Below, one piece after another: positions 24,909 to 31,945 of a DNA stretch of 41,206 nt (its first letter is position 1; every line of letters begins with the position of its first letter). Below the pieces are notes generated by a model. The model searched no databases. It saw nothing but the letters and a program-made list of their open reading frames with translations, and had not been told where the DNA came from. The position numbers and the translations under genes are program-made. The DNA is from an uncultured Clostridia bacterium. Its GTDB lineage: Bacteria > Bacillota > Clostridia > Christensenellales > HGM11417. The stretch spans positions 1 through 41,206 of the forward strand of contig CALVJY010000020.1 in the NCBI GenBank assembly GCA_944332455.1. Reading direction: 5' to 3'.

Positions 24909-25319
24909 ATGGAAAACAGGGAACTGATCAAAAAAGCCAGGGCGGCAAAGTCCGCCGAAGAACTGCGGGCAATCGCCAAGGAAAACGAGGTGGAACTTTC
25001 GGAGGAGGAGGCCGCGGCCTACTTTTCGCAGCTGCACCAAAGCGGGGAGCTTTCCGACGAGGAGCTTTCCGCTGTCTCGGGCGGCGGCTGCCACGCCAAG
25101 GACGGCCGGCTGGTGATCACCACGATGCACGGGTGCGAGGAATGGGCGTGTTTTCGCTGCGGCAGCAAAGAGCGGTACAACGCCCTGACGAGCGGCATGC
25201 GCTGCCACGTCTGCGGCAGCGCGCAGATGCTGTCTGACCCCGGAACATGCAAATCCTGCAAGTACAAGACGTACGAAAAGGGTCTGTGGCTGTGCAACAA
25301 CCCGGCCAATACCAAATAA
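24909..25319 (+). CDS. RiPP precursor peptide 4 (leader type II, core family A)
   Basis: This 136-residue paralogue has a type II leader ending 'ELSAVSGGGC' (Cys61). The family A core starts 'HAKDGRLVIT', continues 'CEEWACFRCGS', 'RCHVCGS' and 'TCKSCKYKTYEKGLWLCNN', and ends PANTK; nine Cys, one more than precursors 1 and 2. AAAGGAGG precedes the ATG by eight bases. The gap from precursor 3 (95 bases) is longer than the others. It contains a GC hairpin (about 24855-24875) followed by TTT, which may reduce expression of the later genes or mark an old cassette border. Confidence 0.88.
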   Translation: MENRELIKKARAAKSAEELRAIAKENEVELSEEEAAAYFSQLHQSGELSDEELSAVSGGGCHAKDGRLVITTMHGCEEWACFRCGSKERYNALTSGMRCHVCGSAQMLSDPGTCKSCKYKTYEKGLWLCNNPANTK

Positions 25320-25337
25320 AAAAGGGGGAGTACGAAA

Positions 25338-25760
25338 ATGGAAAACAAGGAACTGCTGGAAAAGGCAAAGGCGGCAAAGTCCGCCAAAGAACTGCTGGAA
25401 CTTGCCAGGGCAAACAGCGTGGAGCTGACCGAGGCCGAGGCGGAATCTTACTTTTCGCAGCTGCACCAAAGCGGCGAGCTTTCCGACGAGGAACTGGACA
25501 ATGTGGCGGGAGGAGGCGGCTGCAAGGCGCAAGCGCTCGCACATAAGACAAACGACCTCAAAGTCGGAGATGTGATCAGGGCTTATGTGCCGATGCTTGG
25601 TAAGTATGTTTCCTGCAGCTGCGGAAATGACTATTACCGCGTCACGGCTCTTATCCCTTCTCACCAGAATTTATTCGACGCCGTCTGCACACAGTGCGGA
25701 AGAGTGAAGCGGTTTACAAATTACGACGAGCAGGACGTGTTCCACAAAATCATCTTGTGA
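25338..25760 (+). CDS. RiPP precursor peptide 5 (leader type II, core family B)
   Basis: This 140-residue paralogue has a type II leader variant ('ELLELARANSVELTEAEAESY') ending in four glycines with the first core Cys at 62. The core is family B: 'NDLKVGDVIRAYVPMLGKYV', 'SCSCGNDYYRV', 'VCTQCGRVKRF' and hydrophobic end 'FHKIIL'; five Cys in total. The 'KxGD' segment before the first Cys pair is shared with precursor 6. The ribosome site GGGGGAG lies eight bases from ATG and the gap to precursor 4 is 18 bases. Base composition of the core is more AT-rich than that of the leader, supporting separate origin of the two halves. Confidence 0.87.
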   Translation: MENKELLEKAKAAKSAKELLELARANSVELTEAEAESYFSQLHQSGELSDEELDNVAGGGGCKAQALAHKTNDLKVGDVIRAYVPMLGKYVSCSCGNDYYRVTALIPSHQNLFDAVCTQCGRVKRFTNYDEQDVFHKIIL

Positions 25761-25788
25761 TCATCAGGAAAACAGGGAGGAGAGCAAA

Positions 25789-26199
25789 ATGAACAAAGAG
25801 CTTTTGAAAAAGGCAAAGGCGGCAAATTCGGCTGAAGAACTGCGGGCGCTTGCCAGGGCGAACAGCGTGGAGCTGACCGAGGCCGAGGCGGAATCTTACT
25901 TTTCGCAGCTGCACCAAAGCGGCGAATTGTCGGACGAGGAGCTTTCCGCCGTCTCGGGCGGCGGCTGCCAGGCGGTAGGCCTGGCGAAAACGGACGTGAA
26001 TCACGACATAAAACCGGGCGACAGGATCATGATCTCAGAAGGCTTCAGCAAAGTACTGTGCGGGGCGCCAGGATGCGGCAGCCAGATATTCGTGGTCGAT
26101 CGCGCCGACCAAAATTCTTTTGATTATCACTGTGAAAAATGCGGGAAAGAGGGCGGCCTTCTGACCAGCATGTTCGAAATCAAAAAAATCATGTTCTAG
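25789..26199 (+). CDS. RiPP precursor peptide 6 (leader type II, core family B)
   Basis: This 136-residue paralogue, the last of the run, has a leader matching that of precursor 5 over 'ARANSVELTEAEAESY', ending 'ELSAVSGGGC' with Cys60. The core has 'HDIKPGDRIMI', 'LCGAPGCGSQIFVVD', 'HCEKCGKEGG' and end 'FEIKKIMF'. The first pair is spaced CxxxxC, so the zinc-ribbon reading is less regular here. Five Cys in total. GGGAGG lies eight bases before ATG. The radical SAM gene starts 18 bases after the stop, the same short gap as between precursors, so maturase and substrates should be on one transcript. Confidence 0.88.
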   Translation: MNKELLKKAKAANSAEELRALARANSVELTEAEAESYFSQLHQSGELSDEELSAVSGGGCQAVGLAKTDVNHDIKPGDRIMISEGFSKVLCGAPGCGSQIFVVDRADQNSFDYHCEKCGKEGGLLTSMFEIKKIMF

Positions 26200-26217
26200 C
26201 GCGGTTTTTTTAAGGTC

Positions 26218-27609
26218 ATGAAATATATCCTCAATCCGAACGTCGCCCTGCGCGGCTGGCGGCTGGTGCCTTACGCTTATTACATATGGCACCGGCGGGA
26301 CGCGCTGGGGCTGAAACGGGAAGAATTTGAACTGTTGAAAAAGTGCGACGGCGAATATGAGTTTTCGCCCGAGGAGGAAGCCGCGCTTGCGCCGCTGGCA
26401 GAACGGGGGCTTGCCCTGCCCGCAGACGGCGGCGAGCGGCTGACCGACTGGCAGAGGGCCCGCTTTTGCGACAACCGCTACTTTCCCTCCATGAGCTGGA
26501 TGATCACCGGCAAGTGCAACTACAACTGCCTGCACTGCTTCAACGCGGCCGACAACGCCCCCCTGCAGAGCGAATTTTCGTGGGAGGAGGCCGAGCGGCT
26601 GATGGACGAGGCCAGGGACTGCGGCATCCACGCGGTCACGATCACCGGGGGCGAGCCCATGCTTCACCCCCGCTTTTTCGGGATCGTGGAGGGGCTGTAT
26701 GAGCGGGGCCTGTACGTGCGGGAGCTCAACACCAACGGCCACTTCCTCAACGACGAGACCCTCTCCCGCCTGAAGGCCGTCGACGGGGAGATCCGCATCA
26801 AGATCTCCTTCGACGGGCTGGGGCACCACGACTGGCTCCGCAACCGCAAGGGAGCCGAGGCGGACGCCCTCCGCGCCATCGGCCTGAGCAAGGCCTACGG
26901 CTTCCGCACCCAGGCTCAGACCAACGTGCACCGGGGCAACCTGGACACCCTGCTGCAGACCGCCGAACTGCTGGACGGCATGGGCGTGGAGGATATGCGG
27001 ATCATCCGCACCACCGAGGCCCCCCGCTGGCTGAAGAACGCCGGAGACGCCACCTTGGGGGTGGGGGAGTACTATGACGAGATGTTCGCCTTTTTGCGGG
27101 AGTACATCAAAAAGCCCCGTCACATGGATCTGGATATCTGGCAGGTGGCCACGGTCTGGGCCGAAAGCCGGAGCTTCCGCGCCCGCCCGGTGGAGTGCCG
27201 GCAGGGCGAGATCCGGGACAGCATTCCGGTCTGCCGGGGCAACCGGGGCATGGTGGCGGTGACGGCCGCGGGAGAGGCGGTGCCCTGTCACCAGATGTCG
27301 GGCTACTACCAGGCGCACGGGATCTCCCTGGGCAACGTCAAGCGGGAGGGCCTGCAGCGTCTGCTGCAATACGGGCCCTACCTCTCCGAGGTCTGCACCA
27401 CCCTGGGAGACCTGAAGGAGGCCAATCCCGCATGCAGAGACTGCCGCTTCTTCCCCTACTGCGCGGGGGGCTGCCGGGCCATCGCCCTGGCCTTTACCGG
27501 GGACCGGCTGGGCGTCGATCCCGCCAAGTGCAAATTCTTCAAAGAGGGCTACTATGACAAGCTGGTGGAAAGCATGGGGGACTGGCACAACGCCGCCCCC
27601 GTTAAATAG
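26218..27609 (+). CDS. Radical SAM/SPASM peptide maturase
   Basis: This 463-residue radical SAM enzyme has an N-terminal region (1-90) that may be a peptide-recognition (PqqD/RRE-like) winged helix. The CxxxCxxC cluster 'GKCNYNCLHCFNA' is at Cys100, Cys104 and Cys107, with 'TITGGEPMLH' at 142-151. The C-terminal SPASM domain holds the auxiliary-cluster cysteines in 'AVPCHQMSG', 'EVCTT', 'PACRDCRFFPYCAGGCRA' and 'AKCKFFK'. Such enzymes install thioether or carbon crosslinks in peptides. The preceding six Cys-rich precursors are the obvious substrates. The ATG has only a short AAGG site three bases away. The last 56 bases overlap the small gene at 27554. Confidence 0.93.
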   Translation: MKYILNPNVALRGWRLVPYAYYIWHRRDALGLKREEFELLKKCDGEYEFSPEEEAALAPLAERGLALPADGGERLTDWQRARFCDNRYFPSMSWMITGKCNYNCLHCFNAADNAPLQSEFSWEEAERLMDEARDCGIHAVTITGGEPMLHPRFFGIVEGLYERGLYVRELNTNGHFLNDETLSRLKAVDGEIRIKISFDGLGHHDWLRNRKGAEADALRAIGLSKAYGFRTQAQTNVHRGNLDTLLQTAELLDGMGVEDMRIIRTTEAPRWLKNAGDATLGVGEYYDEMFAFLREYIKKPRHMDLDIWQVATVWAESRSFRARPVECRQGEIRDSIPVCRGNRGMVAVTAAGEAVPCHQMSGYYQAHGISLGNVKREGLQRLLQYGPYLSEVCTTLGDLKEANPACRDCRFFPYCAGGCRAIALAFTGDRLGVDPAKCKFFKEGYYDKLVESMGDWHNAAPVK

Positions 27610-27805
27610 TCTGGAAAAGAGGCTGGCCTTCCTGTTCGAGTTTCAGCGCTTCGCGCAGAACAGGCGGCTGGCCGCGCTGATCGCGGGGGCAGAGGCCCGC
27701 TTCAGCGCCCTGCTGACCGACGACGACCTGGAACAGGTCAGCGCCGCCGGTCAGCCCGATGAACGGATCCTGAAAGGGGAGCGTCCCGATGATGACGGCG
27801 TCTGA
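27554..27805 (+). CDS. Small protein with leader-like C-terminal half
   Basis: This 83-residue frame overlaps both neighbours (56 bases with the maturase, 17 with the sigma factor). The only ATG in frame is 27554, with AGAGGG five bases upstream. After a Trp/Pro-rich start that merely reads the maturase end in another frame, residues 18-64 form a clean amphipathic segment, 'LEKRLAFLFEFQRFAQNRRL', then 'LLTDDDLEQVSAAG'. That last stretch resembles the 'LSDEEL..VAGGG' leader ends of the precursors, with AAG in place of GGG. It may be a leader-like regulatory or recognition protein of the pathway. It is short, so chance cannot be excluded, but the frame is open between two coupled genes. Confidence 0.55.
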   Translation: MTSWWKAWGTGTTPPPLNSLEKRLAFLFEFQRFAQNRRLAALIAGAEARFSALLTDDDLEQVSAAGQPDERILKGERPDDDGV

Positions 27806-28274
27806 TCTGAGCATGGAGGGGATCTACCGGGAATTTTACCCCAAGATCCTCCGCTACATCCGTTCCCGCATCTCCCGTCAGGAGGCGGAAGACCTCTGCT
27901 CCGCCGTCCTGCTGAAGATCCAGAAGGGCCTTGCCGGCTTCGATCCCCGCAAGGCTTCTCTGTCTACCTGGATCTTCACCATCACCCGCAACGCCGTGAC
28001 CGACTACTTCCGGACCCGGCGGGTCGAGGAGGAGCTGAGCGAGGAGATCGCAGCCGCGGAAGACCCCGCCGAGGGCCTGATGGAGGAGGAGGCGCTGGAG
28101 GAGCTGGCCGCCGCCCTCGAAAAGCTGCCCACCCGGGAGTGCGACATCATCATCCTTCACTACTACACCGGCATCTCCCTCAAGGAGATCGCCGCCCGGA
28201 TGGGCATGTCCTATTCCAACCTCAAGCTCATCCACGGCAAAGCGCTCTCCCGCCTCAGACAGTGGCTCTCTTAA
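27789..28274 (+). CDS. ECF-type sigma-70 family RNA polymerase sigma factor
   Basis: This 161-residue sigma factor has region 2 in residues 10-75 ('EGIYREFYPKILRYI', 'AEDLCSAVLLKI', 'STWIFTITRNAVTDYFR') and region 4 in 105-160 ('LEKLPTRECDIIILHYYTGISLKEIAARMG', 'LIHGKALSRLRQWL'). There is no region 3, as in ECF factors. The start is ATG 27789 or 27792, with GGGGAG seven bases upstream. It is the last gene of the RiPP operon and may drive it, since no sigma-A promoter was found before the precursors. No obvious membrane anti-sigma factor is adjacent; the STAS/kinase switch upstream may take that role, which would be atypical for an ECF factor. Confidence 0.92.
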   Translation: MMTASDLSMEGIYREFYPKILRYIRSRISRQEAEDLCSAVLLKIQKGLAGFDPRKASLSTWIFTITRNAVTDYFRTRRVEEELSEEIAAAEDPAEGLMEEEALEELAAALEKLPTRECDIIILHYYTGISLKEIAARMGMSYSNLKLIHGKALSRLRQWLS

Positions 28275-28858
28275 GCCCCGGCGCAGGTTTCTAAGGGCTT
28301 GGCGCAGGTTTCGGCGGGAAAGGACCCGGCGAAAGATCACGTTTTACGGCAGGGACATTCAAAAGCGCCGTGCGCAGGGAAGGGGCGTGCGGACCTCCTG
28401 CTTTTGGGCCGCTTCTGCCCGGGGAAGAGAACGGCCTCACCGCTCCCGGGAGGAGCAGAACAAAATATTTTTTCAGGCAGAGCCGGAGCGGACCGCTTCG
28501 GTTTTTTCCTTTTATTCAGGGAATATTCGCATCCGTCGTTTTCCGAAAGGCAGGGCAAGGAGGTTTTTCTTGGAAGAATGGAGAGAGAAAGTTTTCCCGG
28601 GAAGAGGCGTGTCGGAAATTTTTTTGGGGAAGAACGGAGCGGGAGAGGTTTTTTGAAGGGCGGTTCAGAGAGCGGGAACAGATCGGGGATAAAAATCCTC
28701 TTGAAAGGCGGCAGGACAGAGAGGGTTCCTCCGAAAACGGCGGATCGGAAAAAAAGTGGCTTCGGAGGGCCTCCGAGAAAACCGTCATTTAAAAATTTTA
28801 CACGGCCGAAAAAGGGAAAGAAAAATATTATTGTCATGAAAAATTTGCGAAAAGATGT
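28275..28858. other. Intergenic region with purine-rich imperfect repeats, no gene seen
   Basis: After the sigma factor there is a short direct repeat GGCGCAGGTTTC (about 28280 and 28305). From about 28540 to 28760 the plus strand is strongly purine-rich with two diverged copies of a GGAAGAA-GGAG-GAGA-TTTT pattern. Long open frames cross this stretch in several registers but lack ribosome sites and recognisable domains, so I do not call genes. No clear terminator follows the sigma factor. Confidence 0.4.
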
Positions 28859-28886
28859 TTTATCATCCAAAAATGGTGTATATAAT
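28859..28886 (+). promoter_or_regulatory. Promoter of the XRE regulator gene
   Basis: TTTATC (28859-28864) and TATAAT (28881-28886) are 16 bases apart in an AT-rich island. A second TATAAT occurs at 28913-28918 with a weak TTTATA upstream, so two start sites are possible. Confidence 0.5.
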
Positions 28887-28947
28887 ACTTTATACGGCGA
28901 TGTGAAAATCTATATAATAGGTATAGCACTGCCATGGGTGAGAAGAC

Positions 28948-29280
28948 ATGGACAAAAAAGTCATTCTGAAGCGCATCGATCAGTTGATGATCGAGAAAGG
29001 CATTTCCAATTATCAACTGAAAGAGAACGCGGACATCTCCTCCACGATCTATCAATGGCGCAAGAACGCGACCCGGGACAAGGACCGGGTCCCCTCCCTG
29101 AGATCGATCGAAAAGATCTGCAGCTATTTCGGTGTAAGTTTGTCCTACTTTTTTGCTGTGGACCAAGAGGCCCAGCGGAGGGAGAAACAGACCGAACTGG
29201 ATGAACTGACAGGGCATTTCACGGATGAACAGCTTTCGCTGCTCATCGAAGTGGCCAGACAGTTCAAAACAGAGGGCTGA
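28948..29280 (+). CDS. XRE-type helix-turn-helix regulator
   Basis: This 110-residue DNA-binding protein has a Cro/C1-type helix-turn-helix at 5-70 ('IDQLMIEKGISNYQLKENAD', then 'SLRSIEKICSYFGVSLSYFF') and a charged C-terminal helix. Its helix-turn-helix has an insertion 'KNATRDKDRVP' before the last helices, common in clostridial small XRE regulators. GAGAAG lies close to the ATG. It is followed, 37 bases after its stop, by a sigma-like gene, so the two are probably one unit in which the XRE protein controls the sigma factor or the secreted peptidase further on. It may be autoregulated. Confidence 0.88.
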   Translation: MDKKVILKRIDQLMIEKGISNYQLKENADISSTIYQWRKNATRDKDRVPSLRSIEKICSYFGVSLSYFFAVDQEAQRREKQTELDELTGHFTDEQLSLLIEVARQFKTEG

Positions 29281-29317
29281 ATCAAGCGGGATCAGGATCA
29301 AGGAGGATTTGATAATT

Positions 29318-29869
29318 TTGATTAGGTCTTCCCGTAGGAAAAAGGGGTCGTTTCGGTTCAGTGTGGACCAGGAGAAGCTGAACGAGCTGCTTCTGGGCGT
29401 CAAAAAGGGGGATGAGGAGAGTTACAACGAATTGGTGAGGATCATGACGCCCAAGCTGATGGTCCTCGGCGTTTCGATACTGGCAGATTATCAGGAGGCC
29501 GAAGACGCCGTGCAGATCGCCTATGTGCATCTGGTCAAGCGGATCGGCTCTTACCGGAATGCTTCCAATCCCTTCGGCTGGATCTATCAGATCATGAGGA
29601 ATGTCTGCCGCGATCTGCTCCGCAAGCGCAAAAAGCGGAAGCAGGCCCAGCAAAAGGCGGTGGGCCGCTTTGTCTGCCGGAATGAAGAGGAGATCTTTCT
29701 GCTGAACGAGATCCTCAATTCGCTGGAGCCCGAGGAAAAACAGTTCATCTTCCTGCGCTTTTGGGGCGGTCTGACCTATCGCGAAATGGCCGATCAGCTG
29801 GGACTTCCGCTGATCACCGTGGAGAGGGAAATCAAAAGGATCCTGGAGAAGCTGAAAAGCCTTGTGTAA
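29318..29869 (+). CDS. Sigma-70 family (ECF-like) sigma factor
   Basis: This sigma factor of about 183 residues has region 2 in 'SYNELVRIMTPKLMVLGVSIL', 'EAEDAVQIAYVHLVKRI' and 'PFGWIYQIMRNVCRDLLRKR'. A basic linker KRKKRKQAQQK follows, then region 4 'LNSLEPEEKQFIFLRFWGGLTYREMADQLGLPLITVEREIKRILEKL'. The start is uncertain: AAGGAGG (29300-29306) is followed in frame only by TTG codons, at 29309 (too close) and 29318 (11 bases). I choose TTG 29318; a further upstream start inside the XRE gene has no site. It is followed by a secreted peptidase and a membrane protein that may be its anti-sigma factor. Confidence 0.85.
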   Translation: MIRSSRRKKGSFRFSVDQEKLNELLLGVKKGDEESYNELVRIMTPKLMVLGVSILADYQEAEDAVQIAYVHLVKRIGSYRNASNPFGWIYQIMRNVCRDLLRKRKKRKQAQQKAVGRFVCRNEEEIFLLNEILNSLEPEEKQFIFLRFWGGLTYREMADQLGLPLITVEREIKRILEKLKSLV

Positions 29870-29915
29870 GCAGATAAAACTTTTGTTCTCTGAATAAAAA
29901 AGGGAGGTTTTGTTT

Positions 29916-30902
29916 ATGAAACAGTTTTTGATTGCCTTTTGTGTGCTCTGCGCGGTTTTGGTGTGCGCCCCCGCCGTTGCACCCGTCGTCCTGGCCGAAG
30001 AGTCGGCTCCGGCCGCCTATGCCGAGGAGGCCGCGCCCGAACAGGCGTCTGACCTCTCCGCCGAGCCGCAGACTTTCGAGGAAGAGGAGCCTGCTGTTGC
30101 GGAGTCCTCTGCCGGGACCGCCGGATACGGCTTTGACGTCCCCGACCTCCCGGAGGGCGAGGAAAAGACCTATGCCGGGCAGGGCGCGGTCTGGCAGGAG
30201 GATCGCGTCATCACCTTCGATCAGCTGGTGTCGGATGTAAGTTATCAAACCTCCAGCACTATTCCGAGCTTTTTTGATCAGCAGAACAGGTTGACTGCCT
30301 GCGGACCGGTCGCGGGGGGCATTGTCGTCGGCTTTTACGATATCTTATATACCGATTTGATCCCGAATCATATTTCTGGCATAATATTCAATGGGAATTA
30401 TAATTTCGCGCCATTCAGAACAAACGATCAAATTCAAGCTGTCATTGATGAACTCTATACGAAGATGAAGACCGATCAGGGGCAGAGCGGGACCACAAAG
30501 AACAACTGCCTGAACGGACTGGAGGAATACTTCGACGATCACGGGCTGGACTTCACCACCGAGGGACTGATGAGCGGAAGCAGTCCCAACTACAGCAAAT
30601 TGCGGACGCACGTGCAGAGCAAAAACGTGGCTCTTGCCTTTCTGTCCGGATATCAGTTCATCACGACGCTGAACATCGGCAGCGATCAGATCACCTTTGT
30701 GGCCAATGTCACGAACGCCACGCACATTGTGGCAGTCTGTGGTTACAGGGAGATCGTCCTCATCGAGGACGGGGTGCAGAAGACGGAATATTTTTTAAGG
30801 GTGGCTTCCGGAATTACGGATTATGAAAATTGCTATATTCGAGTCAATGATCACCTGCAGATCGACGACCTGCTTGGGGTGGAAGTCAGCGAGAGAGCCT
30901 GA
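29916..30902 (+). CDS. Secreted C39-like (papain-fold) cysteine peptidase
   Basis: This 328-residue exported protein has a signal peptide in 1-29 with cleavage after 'VVLA'. An acidic Ala/Glu-rich linker follows to about 65, then a cysteine-peptidase-like domain. The catalytic Cys129 lies in 'RLTACGPVAGG' (Gln upstream in 'DQQN' could be the oxyanion residue) and His270 in 'NATHIVAVCGY'. This matches stand-alone C39-like peptidases of clostridia, not the exporter domain. ATG 29916 has GGGAGG eight bases upstream; the earlier TTG at 29910 is ignored. It lies 46 bases after the sigma factor. Substrate and role are unknown; it may process exported peptides or proteins at the surface. Confidence 0.82.
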   Translation: MKQFLIAFCVLCAVLVCAPAVAPVVLAEESAPAAYAEEAAPEQASDLSAEPQTFEEEEPAVAESSAGTAGYGFDVPDLPEGEEKTYAGQGAVWQEDRVITFDQLVSDVSYQTSSTIPSFFDQQNRLTACGPVAGGIVVGFYDILYTDLIPNHISGIIFNGNYNFAPFRTNDQIQAVIDELYTKMKTDQGQSGTTKNNCLNGLEEYFDDHGLDFTTEGLMSGSSPNYSKLRTHVQSKNVALAFLSGYQFITTLNIGSDQITFVANVTNATHIVAVCGYREIVLIEDGVQKTEYFLRVASGITDYENCYIRVNDHLQIDDLLGVEVSERA

Positions 30903-30915
30903 CAAGAGGGCGTAA

Positions 30916-31599
30916 GTGGACGACATGGGAATGGAGCAGAAGGTAAAGGATCTGGCCGGGGACCTCGGCTATCAGGCCGACCGGGATCTCGGGGCCGCCG
31001 GGCTGGACCAGCTGCGCCGCGCCGGGCGAGTCCGAAAGCGCTGCCGGGTATTGGCTGTTGCCTGCGCGGCAGTCGTCTTGGTGGGAGCGAGCATACTTCT
31101 GCCTTTGATCTTACCCTTCGAGACCAGGTATCATGGGCAGGAAGTAACGATTGAATATGCTGAACAAATAGCCAGCATAGCAGCATTCAATCAGACTTAT
31201 CATACAGATTATTTGAACCTTTCCGGGGCGGCTGAGACAGAATTGATTCAGGCGATGATCTACGAGATCTTGGAGACCGGAGAATTTGCCTATCTGGAAG
31301 AAAGTTCCATGGTTGTGACAGAGGTATCTTACAGCTATTCTATACTTAAAGTACGTCTGGCCGAGGTGTATATTCCGACTATAGAAGAATGGAAAGGAAA
31401 ATGCGAGCATAGTATACAAATTGCCGGGACAAATGTTCTTTTTTCACAGACGTACAGTGAATCGGGAGGCAACTATATCAGCTATGCGAGTTGGGTGTAT
31501 GATGGTGTGGAATATGCTTTACAGTATTTCTCTTTGACTGAACAGGACTTCTTTGACGAACTGAACAGGCTGCTTGGCCAGGCTGAGGCTTCGGCATAA
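30916..31599 (+). CDS. Single-pass membrane protein, possible anti-sigma factor
   Basis: This 227-residue protein has an N-terminal cytoplasmic part (1-40) with 'KVKDLAGDLGYQADRDLGAA', one transmembrane helix (about 43-65) and an extracytoplasmic domain of about 160 residues that I do not recognise. GTG 30916 is used because AGAGGG lies six bases before it; ATGs at 30925 and 30931 are alternatives. It follows the secreted peptidase by 13 bases and ends the unit opened by the XRE and sigma genes. The topology fits anti-sigma factors that hold an ECF sigma at the membrane, but the short cytoplasmic part shows no zinc motif, so this is inference from position and topology only. Confidence 0.7.
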   Translation: MDDMGMEQKVKDLAGDLGYQADRDLGAAGLDQLRRAGRVRKRCRVLAVACAAVVLVGASILLPLILPFETRYHGQEVTIEYAEQIASIAAFNQTYHTDYLNLSGAAETELIQAMIYEILETGEFAYLEESSMVVTEVSYSYSILKVRLAEVYIPTIEEWKGKCEHSIQIAGTNVLFSQTYSESGGNYISYASWVYDGVEYALQYFSLTEQDFFDELNRLLGQAEASA

Positions 31600-31629
31600 A
31601 GAAAATAAAAAACCGAAATGAAACAAAGC

Positions 31630-31669
31630 AAAAAGCCTTACCGCGAAAAATTCGCGATAAGGCTTTTTT
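31630..31669. terminator. Bidirectional intrinsic terminator
   Basis: AAAAAGCCTTA (31630-31640) with CGCGAA (31642-31647) pairs with TTCGCG (31651-31656) and TAAGGCTTTTT (31658-31668). T tracts on both strands make it work for the membrane protein gene (plus) and the tRNA (minus). Confidence 0.9.
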
Positions 31670-31743
31670 GGTGGGCAATGAGGGATTCGAACCCCCGACT
31701 TTCTCCACGTCAAGAAGACACTCTCCCACTGAGTTAATTGCCC
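31669..31743 (-). tRNA. tRNA-Val (anticodon GAC), CCA encoded
   Basis: Read on the minus strand, acceptor GGGCAAT pairs with ATTGCCC, followed by A and CCA (31669-31671). D arm ACTC/GAGT. The anticodon stem TCTTC/GGAGA encloses loop TTGACGT with anticodon GAC at 31709-31711. The T arm has loop TTCGAAT. All arms close. It ends directly at the intrinsic terminator. Confidence 0.95.
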
Positions 31744-31804
31744 GCATCATCAAAGCTCCAAAACCGAGGCAGTCAGCAAAGGTCCCAAAGCCGATGTGTT
31801 ATTT

Positions 31805-31833
31805 AGTATAGCATATTTCCTCTTTTTTGTAAA
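31805..31833 (-). promoter_or_regulatory. Promoter of tRNA-Val
   Basis: Minus strand TTTACA (31828-31833) and TATACT (31805-31810) are separated by 17 bases, about 60 bases upstream of the tRNA 5' end. Confidence 0.75.
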
Positions 31834-31945
31834 CTCTATCGCCCCCCTTTTGGAAAAAAAATTTCAGGTCTTTTTTTCAGAGAATGGGAGGTTCTGCCTT
31901 TTTGTCCGGCTGTGAAGGCCCTCTTTCCGCTTGGGCGGAGGAAGG

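Noticed and set aside
28299..29204. 301-residue plus-strand frame across the gap and into the XRE gene
   Set aside because: No ribosome site, no domain, and it overlaps the XRE gene in another frame; the purine-rich stretch simply lacks stops.
31478..31753. 91-residue minus-strand frame with 'VEKVGGSNPSLPTK'
   Set aside because: It is the familiar false translation of a tRNA gene; the tRNA-Val folds completely here.
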